Below the pieces are notes generated by a model. It was not told the DNA's origin and searched no databases. It saw only the letters and a program-made list of their open reading frames with translations. A DNA stretch of 64,000 bases from Leifsonia virtsii (GTDB taxonomy: Bacteria; Actinomycetota; Actinomycetes; Actinomycetales; Microbacteriaceae): NCBI RefSeq assembly GCF_030433675.1, contig NZ_JAROCB010000002.1, positions 682,001 through 746,000 of the forward strand, in the 5' to 3' direction. This document shows, one piece after another, positions 16,025 through 25,267 of this stretch (its first letter is position 1; each line of letters starts with the position of its first letter). The position numbers and the translations under genes are program-made.

Positions 16025-16072
16025 TATTATCGCGCGTCGGCGCTCTGGCGGCTCCGGGAGGCCTCCCGGAGC
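16025..16072 (+). promoter_or_regulatory. Candidate pilus-operon control region with a 22-bp perfect palindrome
   Basis: TATTAT at 16025-16030 is a possible -10 with no clear -35. It is followed by a perfect uninterrupted 22-bp palindrome at 16051-16072 with half-site GCTCCGGGAGG. This could be an operator, a cruciform/terminator for the small upstream gene, or an mRNA hairpin. The remainder of the 250-bp gap before pilB holds weaker repeats (for example CACCGGTG and paired CGACCGG) and no recognised riboswitch; c-di-GMP class I hallmarks are absent. Confidence 0.4.
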
Positions 16073-16255
16073 ATGGATGCATGTCCCACGAGCGAGTGCC
16101 CCCCACCGGTGTGGCACCCTCTCGCGGGTCTGTCGGTGGTCCGAGGCGGCTGAATAGGGTGAGCACGCCCTGCCGACCGGGGAGTCTCGCCCCCGACCGG
16201 TCGGGTCTGCCGTTCACCCGACTTTGCCGGCAGCCGCTTTCCGTAGGAGGTCCCC

Positions 16256-17914
16256 GTGGCGTCCATGACCGAGATCCTGATCCTCCACGGCCACCTGCCG
16301 ATCGAGTACCTCGACCGCGTGGCGACCGAGCCGACGGCGGATGAGGCCGTCGTGCGCGAACTGATATCCCGTGGCGCCATCACGTCGTCGCAGCTGGCGC
16401 GCGCCCGTGCGGCGCAGGCCGGCCTCCCGTTCGTCGAGCTGGCCGACTACCCGGTGGACCGCTCCGCCGTCGCCGCGGTTCCCGGCGCACTCTGCCGCCG
16501 CCACACGGTGCTCCCGATCGGCATCGCCGAGGGGATGATCGTGCTCGCCATGGCCGACCCCGGCAACGTCTTCGCGATCGACGACGTGCGCGCGGCGTCG
16601 CGCCTGAACGTCGCGGCCGCGGTCGCGGACGAGGCGGACCTGCGCGCCGCGATCGACCGCTACATCCGCGCCGACGACGAGCTCAGCGACCTCACCTCGA
16701 CCCTGGAGGAGGAGACGGCGCGCGTCGAGGACACGGCCGTCGCCGAGTCGTCCGACGACGACGCCCCCATCGTCCGGTTCGTGAACCTGCTGGTCAGCCA
16801 GGCCATCCAGGACCACGCCTCCGACATCCACATCGAGCCGGCCGAGCACGACGTGCGTGTGCGCTACCGCATCGACGGCGTGCTGCACGCCATGCAGTCG
16901 GCGCCGAAGAGCATCCAGAACGGCGTCATCTCCCGCCTGAAGATCATGTCGGACATCGACATCGCCGAGCGCCGCAAACCGCAGGACGGCCGCATGTCGG
17001 TCGTGCACGGCGGCCGCCAGATCGACCTCCGCGTCGCCACGCTGCCGACGGTGTGGGGCGAGAAGGTCGTCATGCGCATCCTGGACAACACCAACACCGG
17101 CATGACGCTGGGCGACCTCAACCTGCTGGAGCGCAACTTCGAGACCTACCGCGCCTCCTACTCGAAGCCGTACGGAATGATCCTGGTCACCGGCCCGACC
17201 GGCTCCGGCAAGTCGACCACGCTCTACACCACGCTCAACGCCGTGGCGCGGCCCGAGATCAACGTCATCACGGTGGAGGACCCGGTCGAGTACCGGATGC
17301 CCGGCATCAACCAGGTGCAGGTCAACCCGAAGGCCGGCCTCACGTTCGCGAGCGCGCTCCGCAGCATCCTGCGCTCCGATCCCGACGTCGTGCTGCTGGG
17401 CGAGATCCGCGACCACGAGACGGCGCAGATCGCCATCGAGGCGTCGCTGACCGGCCACCTGGTGCTCTCGACCCTGCACACCAACGACGCTCCCAGCGCC
17501 GTCACCCGCCTCACCGAGATGGACATCGAACCGTTCCTCGTCGGGTCGGCACTGGACTGCGTGGTCGCCCAGCGCCTCGCCCGCCGCCTCTGCGACCGGT
17601 GCAAGCAGCCGGGCTCGTTCGTGGCCGACGACCTGCGCCGCCTCCGCTTCCCCGTCGCAGACGACGTGCCGACCCTCTTCGTACCGGTCGGCTGCCCCGC
17701 CTGCTCCAACACCGGCTACCGCGGCCGCATCGCCGTGCACGAGGTCATGGCCGTGACCGAGGACATCGAGCGCCTCGCCGTCGAGCGGGCCTCCAGCGCC
17801 GAGATCGGCCGCACCGCCCGCGAGCAGGGCATGCTGACGCTGCGCGAGGACGGCTGGGAGAAGGCCAAGCTCGGCCTGACATCCGTCGAAGAGATCCTGA
17901 GAGTGGTCGCCTAG
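16256..17914 (+). CDS. pilB: Type IV pilus extension ATPase PilB (GspE family)
   Basis: This 552-residue hexameric ATPase drives pilin assembly from the cytoplasmic face. It has an N-terminal MshEN/T2SSE_N-like domain (about 25-135), Walker A GPTGSGKST (313-321), Walker B LLGEIRD (380-386), the His box GHLVLSTLHT (400-409) and a zinc clamp with Cys446, Cys449, Cys480 and Cys483 that marks assembly-type motors. The GTG start has TAGGAGG five bases upstream. It heads the cluster and is followed 8 bp later by pilT. Confidence 0.95.
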   Translation: MASMTEILILHGHLPIEYLDRVATEPTADEAVVRELISRGAITSSQLARARAAQAGLPFVELADYPVDRSAVAAVPGALCRRHTVLPIGIAEGMIVLAMADPGNVFAIDDVRAASRLNVAAAVADEADLRAAIDRYIRADDELSDLTSTLEEETARVEDTAVAESSDDDAPIVRFVNLLVSQAIQDHASDIHIEPAEHDVRVRYRIDGVLHAMQSAPKSIQNGVISRLKIMSDIDIAERRKPQDGRMSVVHGGRQIDLRVATLPTVWGEKVVMRILDNTNTGMTLGDLNLLERNFETYRASYSKPYGMILVTGPTGSGKSTTLYTTLNAVARPEINVITVEDPVEYRMPGINQVQVNPKAGLTFASALRSILRSDPDVVLLGEIRDHETAQIAIEASLTGHLVLSTLHTNDAPSAVTRLTEMDIEPFLVGSALDCVVAQRLARRLCDRCKQPGSFVADDLRRLRFPVADDVPTLFVPVGCPACSNTGYRGRIAVHEVMAVTEDIERLAVERASSAEIGRTAREQGMLTLREDGWEKAKLGLTSVEEILRVVA

Positions 17915-17922
17915 GAGGGCAC

Positions 17923-19533
17923 ATGACGAACGACGAGAGCTGGGGAGGCTTCCCGCCGCCGACCGACAAGCCGGTCTACGAGATCCCGGTGACGCCGCCC
18001 GGCGCGACCGCCGCAGGCTGGGCGCCGGGGTCGGGCGTGCCGCTCGGGGCGCCGCCGGTGTGGTCGCCGCCTGCGGCGGCGGGGCCTGTGGTACCTGCTG
18101 TGCCGGAGCAGGCGAGCGCTCCGCCGACGTTCCCCGACGTCGTCCGCGCGGAGCCCCTCGGTCAGGAGGCGCCCTCACCGGCGCCCGCTGTTGCTGCGCA
18201 GACGTCCCAGCTCCCCGTCTGGGATCTCGCCGACAGTGCGCCGGCCCCGCGTCTGGTGCCCGGAGGCCGGCGTGCCGCCCAGCAGTTGGAGAACGCTCCA
18301 CGGGCCGACGGTGCTGCGGAGGGCCGCACGTTCGACGAGGACACGTCGACCCTCACTCCGGCGGAGAGGGAGGCGCTCGACCGGGCCGACCCGGAGCTGG
18401 TGAACGCGCTGCGCGAGGTCGTGCTCCAGCGGGCTTCCGACCTCCACGTGACCGTGGGTGCACCGCCGATGGTTCGTATCGATGGCTCGCTCACGCCGGC
18501 TGTGGCGAGCGCTCCCTGGGGCACGGAGCGCACGATGGCCGCGCTCATGAGCCTCCTGACCGAGAAGCAGCGGGACGCGTTCCGGCGCGAACTGGAGCTG
18601 GACTTCGCCTTCACGATCTCCGCCAACTCGCGCTTCCGCGTCAACCTGTATCAGCAGCGCGGTTCGGTCGGCGCAGCCTTCCGTCTCATCCCGACGGAGA
18701 TCAAGCAGCTGCGTGAGCTCGGCGTCCCCGAGCAGATCGGTCGCTTCTCGTCCCTCCCGCGCGGACTCGTGCTCGTGACCGGACCGACGGGTTCCGGCAA
18801 GTCGACGACCCTCGCGGCCCTCGTCGACCTCGTGAACTCGACCCGAGCCGACCACATCGTGACGGTCGAGGACCCGATCGAGTTCATGCACACCCACAAG
18901 AAGTCGATCGTCAACCAGCGCGAAGTCGGCCACGACACCCACAGCTTTAACAACGCGCTGAAGCACGTGCTGCGCCAGGACCCCGACGTCATCCTCATCG
19001 GCGAGCTCCGCGACCTGGAGACGATCTCGGTCGCGCTGACCGCCGCCGAGACCGGCCACCTGGTCTTCGCGACGCTGCACACGCAGGACGCCCCGCAGAC
19101 GATCGACCGCGTCATCGACGTCTTCCCGCCCCACCAGCAAGGCCAGGTGCGCGCCCAGCTGGCCGCGACCTTGCAGGGGGTCGTCTGCCAGACGCTCGTA
19201 AAGCGCGCCTCGGGGCGCGGTCGTGCCGTCGCCACCGAGGTGCTCATGATGACGCCGGCCATCGCGAACCTCATCCGCGAGGGCAAGACCTACCAGATCG
19301 CGTCGGCTATGCAGGCGGGAGCAGGCGACGGCATGCATACCATGGACCAACATCTCGCCGACTTGGTCGACAGCGGAACCATCACACGTCAGGCGGCGCT
19401 GGAGAAGGCGCATGACCTCGAGAGCATCACCCGCCTCATCCAGCGCGCCGAGTCGCCCAGTGATGCCGCGTCGCGTGCGATGGCCGTGAGCGGGCCCGAC
19501 TTCGGCGACAGCTACTCGGCAGGGGTGCGCTGA
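17923..19533 (+). CDS. pilT: Type IV pilus retraction ATPase PilT with long N-terminal extension
   Basis: The 536-residue protein has a PilT core from about residue 155. That core holds Walker A GPTGSGKS (287-294), Walker B LIGELRD (358-364), the His box HLVFATLHT (379-387) and AIANLIREGK, a variant of the PilT hallmark AIRNLIRE. No zinc-clamp cysteines are present, as expected for a retraction motor. The first 150 residues are Pro/Ala-rich and probably disordered, against a usual family length near 350. AGGAGG precedes the ATG. The stop overlaps the pilC start in TGATG. Retraction implies twitching or DNA uptake; this is inferred from family knowledge. Confidence 0.93.
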   Translation: MTNDESWGGFPPPTDKPVYEIPVTPPGATAAGWAPGSGVPLGAPPVWSPPAAAGPVVPAVPEQASAPPTFPDVVRAEPLGQEAPSPAPAVAAQTSQLPVWDLADSAPAPRLVPGGRRAAQQLENAPRADGAAEGRTFDEDTSTLTPAEREALDRADPELVNALREVVLQRASDLHVTVGAPPMVRIDGSLTPAVASAPWGTERTMAALMSLLTEKQRDAFRRELELDFAFTISANSRFRVNLYQQRGSVGAAFRLIPTEIKQLRELGVPEQIGRFSSLPRGLVLVTGPTGSGKSTTLAALVDLVNSTRADHIVTVEDPIEFMHTHKKSIVNQREVGHDTHSFNNALKHVLRQDPDVILIGELRDLETISVALTAAETGHLVFATLHTQDAPQTIDRVIDVFPPHQQGQVRAQLAATLQGVVCQTLVKRASGRGRAVATEVLMMTPAIANLIREGKTYQIASAMQAGAGDGMHTMDQHLADLVDSGTITRQAALEKAHDLESITRLIQRAESPSDAASRAMAVSGPDFGDSYSAGVR

Positions 19534-20759
19534 TGGCGACGACCAGCACCTACACCTACCGTGGGCGCAACGGCACCGGTCGGTTGGTCAAGGGCAAGCT
19601 CGACGCGCCGGGCGAAGCAGCCGTGCTCACGAGGCTACGGACCATGGGCGTCTCGCCGATCGAGATCGCCGAGGCACCGGCCGCGACGGGACTCAACCGC
19701 GAGGTCAACCTCTCCTTCGGCAGCGGTGTCAAGTTGAAGGACCTCGCCGTCCTCAGTCGGCAGATGGCCACGATGACCGGTTCCGGTCTCTCGCTCCTGA
19801 AGACCCTGAACATCCTGGCCGAGCAGACCGAGAACAAGAAGCTTGCTGCGACGATGCGCGAGGTCTGCACTGATGTCGAGACGGGACTGTCGGTCTCGGA
19901 TTCGATGAAGAAGCACGCCGAAGTCTTCCCGCCGCTCATGATCAACATGGTGCGCGCGGGGGAGACGGGAGGCTTCCTCGACAGTGCCCTGGAATCTGTG
20001 GCGGCCAACTTCGAGAAGGAGGTCAAACTCCGCGGAACGATCAAGTCGGCGCTCACCTACCCCGTCATAGTCCTCATCATGTCGATCGTCGCGGTCGTGG
20101 CGATGCTGCTGTTTATCGTCCCGGTCTTCGAGAACATGTTCAAGGGACTGGGCGGCACGCTGCCGCTTCCGACCCAGATCCTCGTGGTCGCTTCGCATGC
20201 GATGGTGTGGATCGCTCCCGTGCTGCTCGTCGGTGCGATCGTCTTCGCCGTCTGGTGGGGGCGGAACAAGCACAAGCCGGAGGTGCGACGGCGGGTCGAC
20301 CCGGTGAAACTCAAGATCCCCGTCTTCGGAAAGCTGCTCAAGAAGATCGCCGTGGCACGGTTCAGTCGCAACTTCGCCAACATGATCTCTGCGGGCGTCC
20401 CGATCCTCCAGGCGCTCAAGATCGTCGGAGAGACGAGTGGTAACTGGGTGATAGAGAACGCGCTGGCCGACGTCGCGGATTCGGTGCGGCAGGGTGAGTC
20501 GATCGCCCGTCCGCTGGCCGCTCACCCCGTGTTCCCCACTATGGTGACGCAGATGGTCGCTGTCGGCGAGGATTCCGGGGCTCTGGAGACGATGCTCACC
20601 AAGATCGCCGACTTCTACGAGCAGGAGGTGGAGGCGGCGACGGAGCAGCTCACCGCGATGATCGAACCGCTCATGATCGCCTTCCTCGGCGTCGTGATCG
20701 GCGGCATGGTCATCGCTCTGTACATGCCCATCTTCCAGATCGCGACGCTGGTCAAGTGA
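19533..20759 (+). CDS. pilC: Type IV pilus inner-membrane platform protein PilC (GspF family)
   Basis: The 408-residue protein holds two tandem T2SSF domains. In the first, LAVLSRQMATMTGSGLSLLKTL is followed by a membrane pair near residue 180. In the second, VARFSRNFANMISAGVPILQAL leads to the C-terminal span ending LYMPIFQIATLVK. PilC couples the PilB and PilT motors to the growing pilin helix. The start ATG shares a base with the pilT stop. A 180-bp gap follows before the pilin gene. Confidence 0.95.
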   Translation: MATTSTYTYRGRNGTGRLVKGKLDAPGEAAVLTRLRTMGVSPIEIAEAPAATGLNREVNLSFGSGVKLKDLAVLSRQMATMTGSGLSLLKTLNILAEQTENKKLAATMREVCTDVETGLSVSDSMKKHAEVFPPLMINMVRAGETGGFLDSALESVAANFEKEVKLRGTIKSALTYPVIVLIMSIVAVVAMLLFIVPVFENMFKGLGGTLPLPTQILVVASHAMVWIAPVLLVGAIVFAVWWGRNKHKPEVRRRVDPVKLKIPVFGKLLKKIAVARFSRNFANMISAGVPILQALKIVGETSGNWVIENALADVADSVRQGESIARPLAAHPVFPTMVTQMVAVGEDSGALETMLTKIADFYEQEVEAATEQLTAMIEPLMIAFLGVVIGGMVIALYMPIFQIATLVK

Positions 20760-20939
20760 CCGTTCACATCGTCCCTGTCACCTGAACGGGGAATCACCCG
20801 AAGTGGGGCGGATTGTAGAGCAAATTGCCCCCTTTTGTGGGATTCTGCAGGGAATTTTCCGCGAATTACCATCAACTCGCCGGACGGGAAACTCGCACCG
20901 ATCGGCTGAACGACTCATCCCGACCGATTGGACACTGCA
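20760..20939 (+). promoter_or_regulatory. Leader region of the major pilin gene
   Basis: This is the only sizeable gap inside the pilus cluster and is clearly lower in GC than its surroundings, which fits a separate strong promoter for the major pilin. Candidate hexamers around 20813-20850 (for example TTGTAG and a T-rich CCCCCTTTTGTGGG stretch) are not convincing enough to assign -35 and -10 boxes. No terminator with a U-tract is clear. Confidence 0.35.
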
Positions 20940-21371
20940 ATGTACTTCCGACTCATGGGCAAGCTGAGCGCCCGTCGCAAGGGCCTCCTGGAGGAGGGCG
21001 AGAAGGGCTTCACCCTGATCGAGCTCCTCGTGGTGGTCATCATCATCGGCATTCTCGCCGCGATCGCCATCCCGGTGTACCTGGGCATCCAGAACAACGC
21101 CAAGAACAGCGCCGCCAAGTCCGACCTCACCAACGCGAAGACCGCCGTCGTCGCCTACCAGACGCAGAACAGCGCCCTGCCGGCCACGATCGACGCCACC
21201 ACTCTGGGCACCTACGGTTACAGCGGCGGCAGCGTCGCCTGGAGCCCGTCGGCGCCGGCCACGACCGCCACCACCTACTGCCTCGTGGCCACCAGCGCGT
21301 CGGGCGACAAGTTCTACACGACCGACAACTCGGGCGTCTCGGCCGCCAACACCAAGCCGACGGGATGCTGA
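20940..21371 (+). CDS. pilA: Major type IV pilin (prepilin)
   Basis: This 143-residue class III prepilin has a short basic leader of 23 residues ending ...EEGEKG and a cleavage site G23|F24. The mature helix then begins FTLIELLVVVIIIGILAAIA with Glu at +5. The globular domain has exactly two cysteines, one in TTYCLVAT and one as the last residue, which could form the usual C-terminal disulfide loop. The ATG at 20940 was chosen; a TTG at 20928 and an ATG at 20955 are alternatives, and none has a strong Shine-Dalgarno. It is processed by the PilD encoded downstream. Confidence 0.93.
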   Translation: MYFRLMGKLSARRKGLLEEGEKGFTLIELLVVVIIIGILAAIAIPVYLGIQNNAKNSAAKSDLTNAKTAVVAYQTQNSALPATIDATTLGTYGYSGGSVAWSPSAPATTATTYCLVATSASGDKFYTTDNSGVSAANTKPTGC

Positions 21372-21474
21372 CCTCGGTCGCATAACGCAGCACAGGCGAC
21401 GTCGGGGCGGGGGAGCAGCGATTCCCTCGCCCCGATGCCGCATCAGACACACACTCCACCCGAAGGAGGTGAAG

Positions 21475-22836
21475 ATGTTCCGCTGGCTACGCCGTCTCGA
21501 CGACGAGTCGGGCCTCACCCTGATCGAGGTGATGGTCGCGATGTTCGTCTTCGGCCTCATCTCGGTGGGGATCGCCGCGTCGTTGACGAACGCGCTTCAA
21601 CTCACCCGCGACACCCGCGCCCGCGAGATCGCGACCAACCTCGCGGCGCAGGAGATCGACCTGGACCGGTCGGTCAAGGACGTCTTCTCGGTCACCGACA
21701 CCTCCTGGACGACCGTCGTGAACAACACGACGTTCACGGTCACGCGGAACACCGACTGGGTCTCGACCAACAACAACAGCGTCGCGTGCGGCGCGGGCGG
21801 CGGCACCCTGCAGTACAAGAAGGTGAACATCAGTGTCACGTGGCTCGGCATGTCCGCGGCGACCGCGCCGGTCCGCTCCGACACGCTGATCGCCCCCAAC
21901 AACCGCATCAACGACCCCGCGCTCGGCACCATCATCGTCTCGGTCAAATCCGCCTCCGGCGCGGGTACACCGGGCATCTCGGTCTCCGTCTCCCCCTCGA
22001 GCCCGGCGAACGGGGCCGTCTCCCTCGCCGCCCAGCCTCCGGTCACAGACTCGGACGGCTGCACGTACGCCCTCAAGGTGACGCCCGGCAACTACGACGT
22101 GACCTTGTCGAACACGAACTACCTCGACATCGCGCAGAACCCCACTCCTGTCCTGAAGAACGTGCAGGTCACCGCGGGCGCGGCGGCCCCGGCGCCGTTC
22201 ACGTACGACAACAGCGGCGTCTTCACCCTCAATTACGGCTCGGCGTCGGCCCTCCGTCCCGCCAACCTCCAGCTCACCTTCGTGAGCGTGATCGGCGGCC
22301 CGTACGTGCAGGCCGTCGGAACGAACGCCTCGCAGCGGCTCTTCCCCTTCACCGACGGATACGCCACCCTCGCGGGCGCCTACGTTCCACCGGTCGGCTC
22401 CGCCCCCAGCTGCGTCGATGTCGATCCCGCGCAGTGGACGACACCTGCAGCGGATGGGGCGGTGGGCCAACCCGCGAAGACCGCGGCGGCCCTGCCCGGC
22501 CAGATCGTGCCGACGCAGCCCATCAACCTGGGAGTCGTGACCGTCTCCGGCCTCGCAGCGAACACTTTCATCACCGCAGTCTCGCGGGCTCCAATCGCCG
22601 GCACCGGCGACCCAGGATGCTCCACAGGCAATATCTACAGGTTCCCGAAGATCGCAGTCGCAGGCTCCGCCACGATCGCCCTCCCGTTCGGCACCTGGAC
22701 GTTGTACACGGGCACCGCGTCCGGCGCCACCACCACAGTCGTCCCCACGACCTCGGTCGCGTTCGTCACCCGTGGCATCGCGACGCCGGCTCAGAACGCC
22801 ATCACTCTCGACCCGAGGCAGGTGGGCGGTCCATGA
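21475..22836 (+). CDS. Prepilin-type minor pilin, PilV-like, with large C-terminal domains
   Basis: The 453-residue protein starts with a prepilin signature: leader MFRWLRRLDDESG, cleavage G13|L14, LTLIEVMVAMFVFGLI and Glu at +5. The rest is Ser/Thr/Ala-rich and appears as beta-sandwich units, including a carboxypeptidase-regulatory-like stretch around TIIVSVKSASGAGTPGISV. It is three times longer than a typical minor pilin, so it may form an adhesive pilus tip. AAGGAGG lies five bases before the ATG, favouring it over a GTG at 21469. The stop overlaps the next gene in ATGA. Confidence 0.82.
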   Translation: MFRWLRRLDDESGLTLIEVMVAMFVFGLISVGIAASLTNALQLTRDTRAREIATNLAAQEIDLDRSVKDVFSVTDTSWTTVVNNTTFTVTRNTDWVSTNNNSVACGAGGGTLQYKKVNISVTWLGMSAATAPVRSDTLIAPNNRINDPALGTIIVSVKSASGAGTPGISVSVSPSSPANGAVSLAAQPPVTDSDGCTYALKVTPGNYDVTLSNTNYLDIAQNPTPVLKNVQVTAGAAAPAPFTYDNSGVFTLNYGSASALRPANLQLTFVSVIGGPYVQAVGTNASQRLFPFTDGYATLAGAYVPPVGSAPSCVDVDPAQWTTPAADGAVGQPAKTAAALPGQIVPTQPINLGVVTVSGLAANTFITAVSRAPIAGTGDPGCSTGNIYRFPKIAVAGSATIALPFGTWTLYTGTASGATTTVVPTTSVAFVTRGIATPAQNAITLDPRQVGGP

Positions 22837-23510
22837 GCGCGCAACGGGCGCTGAAGGCTGAGGACGGTTTCACCATCGCCGAGATGCTGGTGGCAATGGC
22901 GATACTCGGGCTACTCCTCGCCATGGTTGCCGGTTTCTTCTCGCTGACGACGAAAGCCTTTGCGCAGAACGAGCAGATCGGCGGAAATGCCAAGTCGGCT
23001 TCGAACGTGATGAACGAGATCTCGCGCATCCTGCGCGCCGCCACAGAGAACCCCGTCAGCGGGCAGTCGCTCAACGACCCGGCGTTCGTCGCGGCCACAC
23101 CGGAGTCCGTCACTGTCTACGCATACGTGAACCTCGCGTCCTCACTCGAGCAGCCAGTCAAGGTGATGTTCTCTCTGGATGCCAAACGCAACGTCGTCGA
23201 GACCAAATACGCGGCGTACGCCATCAGCCCTGGGTACTGGGGCTTTCAGAGCTCGCCGAGTTCGGTGCGGACCCTCGGCGGAACCGTGGTGACTCAGACA
23301 GGGTCCAACCCATCGTTGTTCACCTACCTCGGCGTCGACGGAACCGCGATCGCCATCCCCTCCGGTGGCTACACGACCAGTAATCTGCGGAGCATCGCGG
23401 CCGTGCGTGTGACCCTCACCATCAGTGGCAACACCACAGGCAACGCCTATAACGTCACGCTTCAGAACACTGTCGGCCTTCCCAACCTGCCCCTTGCGAG
23501 GACCCTGTGA
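22833..23510 (+). CDS. Prepilin-type minor pilin, PilW-like
   Basis: The 225-residue protein has leader MSAQRALKAEDG, cleavage G12|F13, FTIAEMLVAMAILGLLLAMV and Glu at +5, so it is a PilD substrate. The body resembles PilW/PilJ-like minor pilins that prime pilus assembly, but sequence alone cannot name it more closely. It overlaps the previous gene by four bases and its own stop overlaps the next start in GTGA. The three minor-pilin genes are thus translationally coupled. Confidence 0.82.
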   Translation: MSAQRALKAEDGFTIAEMLVAMAILGLLLAMVAGFFSLTTKAFAQNEQIGGNAKSASNVMNEISRILRAATENPVSGQSLNDPAFVAATPESVTVYAYVNLASSLEQPVKVMFSLDAKRNVVETKYAAYAISPGYWGFQSSPSSVRTLGGTVVTQTGSNPSLFTYLGVDGTAIAIPSGGYTTSNLRSIAAVRVTLTISGNTTGNAYNVTLQNTVGLPNLPLARTL

Positions 23511-25267
23511 CGCGCCTCAGCAGGCTTTTGACCCGCGCCGGAGAGACCGGACCGCGCGACACTGGCATGGCGCTTGCCTCCGTCATCGGCATCGGCGCCG
23601 CGCTGTTCATCCTCGTCGGGGTGACTCTTGCTGCGTCCGTAGGGGGCCTGCGTAAGTCGAGCGGGGACCAGGACTGGAATGCAGCGATGTCCGCCGCCTA
23701 TGCCGGTGTCGAGGACTATCAGGCGAAGCTGGCCAACGACAACACCTACCAGCAGTATGGGAATTCGAACGCGCCCTTCAGCTCCACCAGCTCGTTCACC
23801 AGCACTAATGGCAACCCCGCGTTCGGTGTCGGATCGGGCGGGTCGTGGGCGACCGTTCCTGGAAGCGGCAATCGTGCGTTCTATCGCTACGAGGTCGACA
23901 ACTCGAAATACTCGACCTCCGGAACCCTGCGGTTGCGCTCGACCGGATGGGTCGGCTCCATGACACGGTCCATCGTCGCCGACCTGAAACAGTCCGGGTT
24001 CATCGACTTCCTCTACTTCACCGACTACGAGATCCAGGACCCCGCGACGTCGTCGACGTCCTGCACGCCGGCCTACGCGTGGGCCGTTTCCAGCCGCCCG
24101 AACTGCACGACCATCCAGTTCGCCGCGGCAGACACGATCAACGGACCGGTGCACTCCAACGACACCCTGCAGATCTGCGGGACCACCTTCAACAACATCG
24201 TGACCACCGGTTACAAGCCGACTTCGGGTCCTGCGTACATCATCCCCTCGGGATGCTCGGCGGGAACCTTCGCCATCAGCGGCTACCCGCGGTACAGCCC
24301 GGTGGTGGCCATGCCGTCCACCAACACTCAGATGAAGCAGGAGACCCGCACCGATCTCACGACGGTTCCGCGCCCGGGCTGCCTCTACACCGGACCGACC
24401 ACTATCACCTTCAACAACAACGGAACGATGACGGTGCGCAGCCCCTGGACGAAAGCGACCAACGTGCAGGGCGATCCGCCGACGAGCGGCAGCATCAGCT
24501 CGCAGTGCGGTACCCCGGGTTACGCGACCTCCGGCAAGCTCGGAAGTCCGGCCGGCCAGACGATTCCCGTGCCCGCCAACAATCTCCTGTTCGTGCAGAC
24601 GGTACCGAGCATCGTCGGCGACCCGAACTACACCGCTCCCGGCTCGTTCCCCTCCAACTTCACCTGCTCGAACTCGTCGGGGAGCACCGGCACGAGCAAC
24701 GGACTCGGCTACCCCACCGTGAACGAGAAGGCGCCATCGTCGTCGACCTCGGCGCCTTCCTACGGCTGCCGTAACGGCGATGTGTTCGTCCAAGGCGCCG
24801 TCCACGCGGCGACCACTGTAGCTGCGGACAACTACGTCTACATCGTCGGCGACGTCACCTACGTCGACTCGCAAGCCGACATGCTGGGGCTCGTCGGCCA
24901 GAATGCCGTGTGGGTCTACAACCCGGTCGATTCCTCCGGAAATCTGCTCGACTCCTCTACCGGCGGGCGTGAGGTCGACGCCGCCATCCTGTCGGTCGCG
25001 CACACCTTCCAGGTGCAGAACTACACCGCGGGAAAGAAGGGGACCCTGACTGTCAAGGGTGCGATAGCCCAGAAGTTCCGCGGTCCTGTGGCCCAGTCGA
25101 GCGGCGGGACCATCACGACCGGCTACATCAAGAACTATGTCTACGACGCCCGGCTGCAGTACACGGCCCCGCCGAAGTTCCTCTCGCCGGTGTCCACCAC
25201 CTATGGGACGAGTGCGGTCGTGGAAGTGAAGACCGCCTTCGCTCCGAGCGGAGCCGTGATCCCATGA
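23507..25267 (+). CDS. PilX-like large pilus-associated protein
   Basis: The 586-residue protein starts at GTG. An N-terminal region ending RDTG is followed by one hydrophobic helix (MALASVIGIGAALFILVGVT), the layout of PilX-type pilins, but the +5 glutamate is missing, so processing by PilD is uncertain. The remaining about 530 residues are Ser/Thr/Gly/Asn-rich, contain several spaced cysteines (for example SRPNCTT, QICGTT, PSGCSAG and PGCLYTG) and look extracellular and beta-rich. Position after the other minor-pilin genes supports a tip or priming role. The exact function is unknown. Confidence 0.75.
   Translation: MTRLSRLLTRAGETGPRDTGMALASVIGIGAALFILVGVTLAASVGGLRKSSGDQDWNAAMSAAYAGVEDYQAKLANDNTYQQYGNSNAPFSSTSSFTSTNGNPAFGVGSGGSWATVPGSGNRAFYRYEVDNSKYSTSGTLRLRSTGWVGSMTRSIVADLKQSGFIDFLYFTDYEIQDPATSSTSCTPAYAWAVSSRPNCTTIQFAAADTINGPVHSNDTLQICGTTFNNIVTTGYKPTSGPAYIIPSGCSAGTFAISGYPRYSPVVAMPSTNTQMKQETRTDLTTVPRPGCLYTGPTTITFNNNGTMTVRSPWTKATNVQGDPPTSGSISSQCGTPGYATSGKLGSPAGQTIPVPANNLLFVQTVPSIVGDPNYTAPGSFPSNFTCSNSSGSTGTSNGLGYPTVNEKAPSSSTSAPSYGCRNGDVFVQGAVHAATTVAADNYVYIVGDVTYVDSQADMLGLVGQNAVWVYNPVDSSGNLLDSSTGGREVDAAILSVAHTFQVQNYTAGKKGTLTVKGAIAQKFRGPVAQSSGGTITTGYIKNYVYDARLQYTAPPKFLSPVSTTYGTSAVVEVKTAFAPSGAVIP

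Noticed and set aside
16006-16255. Riboswitch (c-di-GMP class I or similar) before the pilus operon
   Set aside because: The conserved core elements of that class are not present; only short palindromes are seen.
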